Assembly (NCBI GenBank): GCA_028275645.1
Contig: JAPWUH010000003.1
Location: forward strand, 1 to 28,174
DNA length: 28,174 bases
Source of the DNA: Caldivirga sp.
Lineage (GTDB): Archaea; Thermoproteota; Thermoprotei; Thermoproteales; Thermocladiaceae
Direction of reading: 5' to 3'
Shown: positions 23,100 through 28,174 of the stretch, piece after piece
Numbering within the stretch: the first letter of the stretch is position 1
Layout: every line of letters begins with the position of its first letter
Made by a program: the position numbers and the translations under genes
Notes under the pieces: model-generated
The model's input: the letters and a program-made list of their open reading frames with translations, nothing else
The model's database searches: none
Told to the model about the DNA's origin: nothing

Positions 23100-24967
23100 C
23101 CCCCAACACTGGTTTGATTATTGTAGTTAAGCGCATCTATCACGTACATTGATGCTGACCAAACTAGGGGTGATGTTGATGGAAGCGGGTTACCGTAGTT
23201 AGGATCTATGGCCTCGGGTAGTAGTCCGTATTCAGAGTGGTTCACAGTCCAGTTAAGTAGGTTTAAGGCAGCCGTGTTGTTACCGACCTCCTCGTAGTAT
23301 AGGGCTAGGAATAGCGTGGTTATGACCCATGGGGGCTCCTCACCACTGCTATCGTAAAGGTAGGCGGCGTAGTGGTAAACGTCACCACTATACCTAGCTA
23401 ACCCACCAACCCTACTATCCCACAGATTGTTAATCACACAGTCGACGGCATTAATGGCCCTACTGCTTAACGGGTTGATTAAACCGTAGTCTATGGGTAG
23501 TATCACGGATGAATCGTAGGTGGCGCTAACCGGCACCAGTGTGACCTGGGTCTTACCTTTGTAAAACACCTCACTGGGTCTTAAAGCCCTAACGTAGCAG
23601 CCACCTATGTAGAAGTACCTTTGCAGGGTTTCATTAAGCCTATTAATCATATTTAATATCCAAGTGTTGTTAAGGCCTAGTTCACCGTAAAGCCTATAGG
23701 AGGCCAGTAGGCCGTCGAGGTCCATCGCCTGGGTCCAGAAGTTGTACGCGTACAGGTCTTCCCATATGCTGAGGTCCTGGGGTATTAGGCCACTGGACAT
23801 TATCCACCTGTATTCCCAACTCAAGGACCTGTTTAACGCCGGTAGTAGCTGCATTATGAGGGTTTTGTTACGGGTTAGTTGGTAGTATTGGTAGACCCCT
23901 ATTTGAAATAGCCCAATACTATCGTACTCGGGTATGCCATAGCCGTGGTCAGGCTTACCATTGAAGAAGCTGTACCTGGTGAACCACACCCCACTGAAAT
24001 TCTGGACTTTAGCCATCCACAGCCAATACCTGGCGGCGGACTCATAATGCCCAGCATCCTGAAGCGCCATGGCGTCGAAGGATGAGTCCCTAACCCACGT
24101 GTATAGGTATATTGGTTCAGGTGAGGCTGCGAAGCCGCCTATTAACGGGTTTTGGCTATCCTTAATTAGTAGGAGGCTTAGGTAGTACTCATCCAGCAGG
24201 CACCCCTCTAAGTTAGGTTTCCTGGACCTCAATAGCCACGACTTAACCCTCTCACCGTTAATTGCCAAGGCCTGTGTTAGATTAATTGGCTTAGCGTCAA
24301 TGGCCAACTCAAGGTAGCTGAACCCAGTGCTCTTAACCACCACCTGCACAACCTTACCCACCATAGATACCGCGATTGATGAGCTTGGGGAGTAGACCGT
24401 TATGTTGGGCTCGCCGACTATGGCAACGCCACCACTAACGGAGCTGTATGTGTAGTTACCGGAGGCTTCAATCACGTAGGTTAATGGTGCCGTCGAGTTC
24501 TGCACTATGAAAACCAGCCCAGTGTAGGGTGGTACCATGAACTCCAGCCACCCATTAGTCCCATTAACAATCAGCGTATTGTTCAGAGTTAGGTAGGACC
24601 CGTGAACATTGCCTATGTTATCCACATATAGGCTAACGTTAACTAGACCAACCCCATCAACCAGGAGCCACCTTATGGACGTAGGCATGGTTACCAATGC
24701 GCCACTTTTGCTTAACCCAAATATTGGGAAGCCGGTCGACACCAGGATACTCATGTTAACCCAGTTACTGAGAAGCATGTATGATGGGGATGGTGGTACC
24801 CCATAGGGCAACGCTGGGCTGGCAACACTACTAAAGGTGCAGCTGCCACTTAACCTAAGGCTCACCACTGAGGCATGAGGCTTAAAGCGAATTATAATCA
24901 TCATTAAAGCGGTGATCACCAAGGCAATCACAACCACGGTTAAGGCTACCCTACTCCAACTTACCAT
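23096..24967 (-). CDS. Membrane-anchored GH15-like glucoamylase
   Basis: GH15 enzymes release glucose from starch-type glucans. The 623-residue protein has an N-terminal signal anchor (about [21 protein letters not shown]) and a beta-rich N-terminal domain with many N-glycosylation sequons, then an (alpha/alpha)6 barrel: [26 protein letters not shown] segment, [16 protein letters not shown], and [20 protein letters not shown]. The pair of barrel Glu residues for catalysis is probably in SIWED and near the end ([18 protein letters not shown]). An upstream ATG at 25066 is in frame, but the TATA at 24991-25003 is 28 nt before ATG 24967, which also precedes the anchor properly. It overlaps the end of proS by 4 nt, tail to tail. 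Confidence 0.85.
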   Translation of the reverse strand: MVSWSRVALTVVVIALVITALMMIIIRFKPHASVVSLRLSGSCTFSSVASPALPYGVPPSPSYMLLSNWVNMSILVSTGFPIFGLSKSGALVTMPTSIRWLLVDGVGLVNVSLYVDNIGNVHGSYLTLNNTLIVNGTNGWLEFMVPPYTGLVFIVQNSTAPLTYVIEASGNYTYSSVSGGVAIVGEPNITVYSPSSSIAVSMVGKVVQVVVKSTGFSYLELAIDAKPINLTQALAINGERVKSWLLRSRKPNLEGCLLDEYYLSLLLIKDSQNPLIGGFAASPEPIYLYTWVRDSSFDAMALQDAGHYESAARYWLWMAKVQNFSGVWFTRYSFFNGKPDHGYGIPEYDSIGLFQIGVYQYYQLTRNKTLIMQLLPALNRSLSWEYRWIMSSGLIPQDLSIWEDLYAYNFWTQAMDLDGLLASYRLYGELGLNNTWILNMINRLNETLQRYFYIGGCYVRALRPSEVFYKGKTQVTLVPVSATYDSSVILPIDYGLINPLSSRAINAVDCVINNLWDSRVGGLARYSGDVYHYAAYLYDSSGEEPPWVITTLFLALYYEEVGNNTAALNLLNWTVNHSEYGLLPEAIDPNYGNPLPSTSPLVWSASMYVIDALNYNNQTSVGG

Positions 24968-24990
24968 AACACCAACCACCACATACGCCC

Positions 24991-25003
24991 TTAATAAAAA
25001 ATT
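24991..25003 (-). promoter_or_regulatory. TATA box of the glucoamylase gene
   Basis: AATTTTTTATTAA on the minus strand, centred about 28 nt before ATG 24967. It supports the shorter start. Confidence 0.5.
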
Positions 25004-25066
25004 CGTAGCCTTACCAAATTTTACGAAACCCTTACCCCTCAAGGTGGAGTGTATCGGTTTAAACAT

Positions 25067-25509
25067 AATTCCTCCAAGATATGGCTGATAACAGGATTAG
25101 GAGTAGGGGAAGGAATAAGGCGGTGGAGTGGCAATGATGCTAGCAGTGGCTACGTGGGTCCTCGGTCTTGGCTAATACTACATTGAAGACGCAATACTAA
25201 ACATGTAGGCTGTTAGTTTGATGAATCTCAACATTAATATCACTTGTTAGAAACCAGCCTAGCAATGTCTGGGATTAACAGTTTCCCACCCCATATCTTA
25301 TTATGTGTCTTAATCATGCTGATACAGGCGCTAACTAGGATACGGAGTAAGCAAACCACAATAACATTCTACCGCTTCAAAGCTTAATGAAGCCTAGGCA
25401 CAGGCTTTAATACACAGGACTAATTGTAGGTACGCTAAGGCTGATTGCTTACTCAGTGGAGCTTAAACCTTAATTGTGTGATCTTGTGTTAAGTAGGTTT
25501 AACCATTCA
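25067..25509 (+). other. Intergenic region with possible gene relic (25081-25205)
   Basis: ATG at 25081 opens 18 codons (MADNRIRSRGRNKAVEWQ) before a stop. One frame on, from 25135, the sequence reads MMLAVATWVLGLG, a stop, then YYIEDAILNM, a stop. Read as one degraded gene this resembles the start of a transporter with a charged N-terminus and first membrane helix, broken by a frameshift and a stop. The evidence is weak. From 25210 to 25509 I see nothing beyond scattered AT-rich tracts. Confidence 0.3.
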
Positions 25510-25968
25510 TCACTTGATATTTCTCATTCTACTTCTTATTAATGTGCTCGATAGTTTAACGCCGTAACCATCTTTAATTATGGGTATTGATACTATTATT
25601 AATGGGTTTAACCCATTCTTAACCCTAATGTCGTTTATCTCGAATGCCCTTGGTAATGTTTCTGGGCTGACGACAATACCGTCAATGCTTGGGTCGCTTA
25701 TGGCAGGTCCATATGGGTCATTTATCTTCTCAACAATCACGCTGTCCCTATCCGCCTGAAGCTCTCTGGTTAACGTTACTAGCAGTTGGTTAACCCTCTC
25801 CTCAAAGGGCCTAACCTTATATGACTTGTAGGATTGAGCGAACTCATCACTGGTGACGCCAATAAGCAACCTCTCACCGTGTTTAACTGCGGTGTAGAGT
25901 AGCATTATGTGTCCACTGTGAATCGTGTCAAATGTACCACCCAGGGCTACCTTATGTAGCCTAATCAT
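25510..25968 (-). CDS. coaD: Phosphopantetheine adenylyltransferase (archaeal CoaD-like)
   Basis: This adds AMP to 4'-phosphopantetheine to make dephospho-CoA. It shows the nucleotidyltransferase T-x-G-H motif in GGTFDTIHSGH, then LLIGVTSDEFAQ, YKVRPFEERV and the C-terminal IKDGYGVKLSSTLIRSRMR with the second signature S-S-T-x-I-R. Length about 152, normal for the archaeal type. ATG 25968 is preferred to the GTG at 25971. A TATA at 25999-26006 (AAGCTTTAATAT on the minus strand) drives it with a very short leader, and reads in the other direction toward the candidate RNA at 26029. The product is the substrate of the kinase at 19682. Confidence 0.9.
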   Translation of the reverse strand: MIRLHKVALGGTFDTIHSGHIMLLYTAVKHGERLLIGVTSDEFAQSYKSYKVRPFEERVNQLLVTLTRELQADRDSVIVEKINDPYGPAISDPSIDGIVVSPETLPRAFEINDIRVKNGLNPLIIVSIPIIKDGYGVKLSSTLIRSRMRNIK

Positions 25969-25998
25969 CACACCCTTAGATTAACCCTGAGGCGCCGG

Positions 25999-26006
25999 AT
26001 ATTAAA
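25999..26006. promoter_or_regulatory. Shared divergent TATA box (coaD / candidate RNA)
   Basis: ATATTAAA reads as a TATA box in both directions. It is about 26 nt from the GC-rich start at 26029 and about 35 nt from the coaD ATG, giving a short leader. Confidence 0.4.
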
Positions 26007-26028
26007 GCTTACGTACCTAACAGCAGGT

Positions 26029-26110
26029 TTGCGCCATCAGGCGGGGACGGGCATCGACGACTCTGCCATTAATGACAGGGCCCGTAGTTCTGCTGGTAGT
26101 AATTGCAATT
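26029..26110 (+). ncRNA. Candidate small structured RNA upstream of SmAP
   Basis: A GC-rich stretch starts 26 nt after a TATA box. It can form a CGCC/GGCG hairpin (26032-26043), then a stem ACGGGC/GCCCGT enclosing CTGCCATTAATGACAG, a near-palindrome. The 3' part includes GGGCCCGTAG, which looks like a tRNA acceptor start, but the following bases do not form a D-stem. A TTTTT run at about 26155 could end transcription. It might be an H/ACA-like or other sRNA. It shares its promoter region with coaD. An in-frame extension upstream of the Sm protein passes through here by chance. Confidence 0.35.
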
Positions 26111-26256
26111 GGCTGGGTTGGGTGTTAGTTAGGAGACCGTTTATGGGGGTTAAGTTTTTGATTATGAAAGCAAGGTCATGTGAAAAGGGAATTATAACCA
26201 CTAAGATGCAGCAAACCCAAAATGGCCTAATATCACGCACTAAGCTGGGACAAAAA

Positions 26257-26266
26257 TTTATTAAAA
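26257..26266 (+). promoter_or_regulatory. TATA box of the Sm-like protein gene
   Basis: TTTATTAAAA, centred 26 nt before the ATG at 26287. This decides the short start and argues against any upstream extension. Confidence 0.6.
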
Positions 26267-26286
26267 ACCTGAACCGGGGTGGCTTT

Positions 26287-26526
26287 ATGGCGAGTAGGTG
26301 TATGAAGTTTGTCCAAGACGAACTGGGCTCCGTGGTTGGGAGTATAGTGCTGGTTAAGCTTAGGGATGGGACAACCATAAGAGGTGTTTTGAAGAACTAC
26401 GACCAGCACATGAACCTGCTGCTGGATAATGCTGAGGAGATAATAGACCCCAAGATGTCGATTAAGAGGGGTATGGTTGTGATAAGGGGCGATACGGTGC
26501 TCTTTGTCTCACCGATAACATCATAA
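26287..26526 (+). CDS. Sm-like archaeal protein (SmAP/LSm)
   Basis: SmAPs form heptameric rings that bind U-rich RNA. The 79-residue protein has the Sm1 motif (VGSIVLVKLRDGTTIRGVLKNYDQHMNLLLDNAEE) and the Sm2 motif (KRGMVVIRGDTVLFVSP), i.e. beta1-beta3 with the D-x-H-M-N-L signature and the RG-D/N RNA-binding segment. Both match the family well. Longer in-frame translation back to 26029 is possible but has no family support, and the TATA at 26257-26266 fits ATG 26287. It is transcribed toward the GH20-like gene with a separate promoter. Confidence 0.95.
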   Translation: MASRCMKFVQDELGSVVGSIVLVKLRDGTTIRGVLKNYDQHMNLLLDNAEEIIDPKMSIKRGMVVIRGDTVLFVSPITS

Positions 26527-26600
26527 TACCCAGGGTAGGGAGGCTGGGTAGTGAGCTTGGATCTGCACAACTCAGGATAAAGCCTACCCACCATGGCTTA
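26527..26600 (+). other. Inverted repeats in the SmAP 3' region
   Basis: Right after the stop, TACCCAG (26527-26533) pairs perfectly with CTGGGTA (26544-26550), and GGGTAGG within the loop can pair instead with CCTACCC at about 26583-26589. It could be a 3'-UTR hairpin of the SmAP mRNA or a small RNA. No T-run follows immediately. Confidence 0.3.
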
Positions 26601-26636
26601 ACAATAAATAAATAACACCTTACTTCAATGGGCTTA

Positions 26637-26649
26637 AATTTTAATAAGG
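26637..26649 (+). promoter_or_regulatory. TATA box of the GH20-like gene
   Basis: AATTTTAATAAGG centred 26 nt before ATG 26669, predicting a leaderless transcript. Confidence 0.6.
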
Positions 26650-26668
26650 TTAAACCCTGTTGCCGTTC

Positions 26669-28174
26669 ATGGCCGCCGACGAGGAGATTTTAATCGTGCC
26701 CCAACCAAGGCAACTGCAATTCACAGGTAAGTGGTTTAGGTTTGACGGCTTCAGTAACCTACCCGACTACATGTTGTCTGATTTCAATATCCCTAAGGGT
26801 TCTTGGGTGGTTAATTTGAGTGAGGAGGAGGGTGATAGATGCACCATTAACGTTACTGAGGGCTTGATCGAGGCTAAGGGTAATAAGGCTATTTGCTACG
26901 CGACCATGATCCAACTGGCACTTCAAAGGAGGGGCTTCATGCCCAGTGTCGAGGTTTACGAAGAGTTCAACTTCAAGATTAGGGGGTTCCACCTGGACAT
27001 AGCCAGGGGTGGGGTTCCCAAGGTGGATACCTTTAAGGGCATTATTAGGTGGCTGTTCCTGCTCAAATACAACTACTTCTTCATATACCTAGAGGACCTC
27101 TACCCCTGGAGGAGTTACCCTGATATAGGTGTTTCAAGGGGTAGGTTAACGGAGGAGGAGTGGAACGCCATCGTTAACTACGGTGAGTTGTACGGCATAG
27201 AGGTTGTGCCGTCGCTCGAGCTACTCGGCCACATGGAGAACATACTCTCCCTGCCTAAGTACAGTAGGTTTAGGGAGCTTTGGTGGGTTCCGAGGGATGG
27301 CACGTTGGATGCTAGTAGTGAGGAGGCCAGGGCATTCGCCCTGAGACTCCTCCAGGATGTCTTGGAGACCAGTAAGTCGAGGCTCATCCACATTGGTGGT
27401 GATGAGACCTGGTCACTGGGTAGGGGTAGGAGCCTTGATAGGGTTGGGTTCGTGTTTAAGGGGCCTGAACTATACCTAACCCACTACAGGGCGTTGCTCG
27501 ACATGGTTAAGAGGTACGGTAAGGTGCCTGTGGTTTGGGGTGACATGCTAACCGGGGTTTACCTACCCAGCGAGGAGAGGGTAATGTGGAGCAACGTCAT
27601 TAACGACAAGATGTGGGATGAGGTCATTATAGCCAACTGGAACTATGAACCATTGAGCGTAGGGGAGTTTAGGGATATGATAAGCAGGGTCGGGCACTAC
27701 AATAATCAACTGGCCTGCCCAGGCTTATCGAACTGGAACAGGTTCTACCCAAACTTCGAAAGGGCTTTAACCAACATCAGGAACTTCCTGACAGCCGCCA
27801 GGGAGAGTGGGCTTAGGGGCTTCCTGATAACGGCCTGGGGTGATGATGGCGAGGAGTGCCTATTCACATACCTAACACCACTAATACTAGCATCAATGGA
27901 GATAGCCGAGGGTACCGGTGACTGGGAGGCCAAGTGGGTTAGGTTAAGCGGTGAAGGTGAGGATGTACTTAAGGCCCGTAAACTATTCGGCAGCAGCGTG
28001 GTTGCCGACAACATAAAGAACGTGGTGTACCTGGACAGGTTAAGCACATTAAGTGAGGAGGTTAAGGGCACGATTAAGGATGCATGGGGAAAAATCCTCA
28101 ACGAGGTCAGTGGTGTAAAGCTGCCTGAGGACCTGGAGCTGATAAGGAGGATGATGGAGGTTGGGTTAAGGGCC
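26669..28174 (+). CDS. GH20-like glycoside hydrolase, 3' end missing
   Basis: GH20 enzymes remove terminal N-acetylhexosamines using substrate-assisted catalysis. The frame is open from ATG 26669 to the window end (502 codons). The (beta/alpha)8 barrel begins with IRGFHLDIARGG and continues through YNYFFIYLEDLYPW, VVPSLELLGHME and LIHIGGDETWSLG, where the adjacent Asp-Glu is the catalytic pair of GH20, and VVWGDML. GDETW is the strongest single marker. A short beta domain precedes the barrel, as in many GH20s. No signal peptide is present, so it may act inside the cell on imported sugars. Natural substrate is unknown; a role with chitin or glycan fragments is inference. Confidence 0.85.
   Translation, partial: MAADEEILIVPQPRQLQFTGKWFRFDGFSNLPDYMLSDFNIPKGSWVVNLSEEEGDRCTINVTEGLIEAKGNKAICYATMIQLALQRRGFMPSVEVYEEFNFKIRGFHLDIARGGVPKVDTFKGIIRWLFLLKYNYFFIYLEDLYPWRSYPDIGVSRGRLTEEEWNAIVNYGELYGIEVVPSLELLGHMENILSLPKYSRFRELWWVPRDGTLDASSEEARAFALRLLQDVLETSKSRLIHIGGDETWSLGRGRSLDRVGFVFKGPELYLTHYRALLDMVKRYGKVPVVWGDMLTGVYLPSEERVMWSNVINDKMWDEVIIANWNYEPLSVGEFRDMISRVGHYNNQLACPGLSNWNRFYPNFERALTNIRNFLTAARESGLRGFLITAWGDDGEECLFTYLTPLILASMEIAEGTGDWEAKWVRLSGEGEDVLKARKLFGSSVVADNIKNVVYLDRLSTLSEEVKGTIKDAWGKILNEVSGVKLPEDLELIRRMMEVGLRA

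Noticed and set aside
24968..25066. Longer start of the glucoamylase at 25066
   Set aside because: It lies upstream of the TATA box at 24991-25003 and adds a basic segment before the signal anchor.
26080..26120. A second split tRNA half beginning GGGCCCGTAG
   Set aside because: The acceptor-like start is followed by bases that cannot form a D-stem; likely coincidence.
26029..26286. Upstream in-frame extension of the Sm-like protein (165-residue version)
   Set aside because: The extension has no family similarity, and a TATA box at 26257-26266 fits ATG 26287. Open frame here is chance.

Overview
The window comes from a thermophilic crenarchaeon of the order Thermoproteales, most likely Caldivirga or a close relative. 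The main signs are an archaeal gene set (archaeal MBF1, Hjc, SmAP, GTP-dependent dephospho-CoA kinase, archaeal phosphopantetheine adenylyltransferase, class V FBP aldolase/phosphatase), strong TATA boxes 24-28 nt upstream of most start codons (leaderless transcripts), and a free-standing 5' half of tRNA-Glu at 11789. From memory, split tRNA-Glu, tRNA-Gly and tRNA-Ala genes are a known trait of Caldivirga maquilingensis. The species assignment is inference.

Layout. 1-861: 3' part of a tandem (duplicated) MoaC. 904-1401: unknown protein. 1475-3120: an IS1341-type element with a frameshifted tnpB and highly structured DNA/RNA at both ends. 3129-4456: a YkvI-like permease gene, broken near its start and split in the middle by a GC-rich, strongly folded putative RNA gene (3713-3862) that has its own TATA box. 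4464-8555: topoisomerase IA, a Pro/Gln-rich membrane protein, an ArsR-like regulator and aMBF1. 8673-10712: an M20 peptidase and a creatininase-family amidohydrolase. 10814-11711: a zinc-ribbon mini-protein and a histidine phosphatase. 11789: the tRNA-Glu half. 11944-16572: a TGS GTPase, an alpha/beta hydrolase, the FBP aldolase/phosphatase behind a long AT-rich promoter region with a perfect 16-bp operator-like palindrome, Hjc, and an unknown protein. 16649-19559: a three-gene BtuFCD-type metal-chelate/cobalamin importer. 19682-23099: dephospho-CoA kinase overlapping a RibD-type reductase, a CxxCxxCC protein, and prolyl-tRNA synthetase. 23096-28174: a membrane-anchored GH15-like glucoamylase, a possible gene relic, phosphopantetheine adenylyltransferase, a candidate small RNA, an Sm-like protein, and a GH20-like glycosidase that runs off the end.

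How the genes fit together. The two last steps of CoA synthesis (25510-25968 and 19682-20299) are both present but not in one operon. FBP aldolase/phosphatase is the committed gluconeogenic enzyme. The GH15 and GH20 enzymes point to use of alpha-glucans and amino-sugar glycans. The importer genes are tightly spaced and clearly form one operon. Most other genes look singly transcribed.

The most interesting parts are the structured RNA candidates (3713-3862, 2913-3001 and about 26029-26110), the split tRNA half, the pseudo-dimeric MoaC, the prolyl-tRNA synthetase with no ATG/GTG/TTG start for its conserved N-terminus, and a shared 14-15 bp palindrome at 7249 and 20858.
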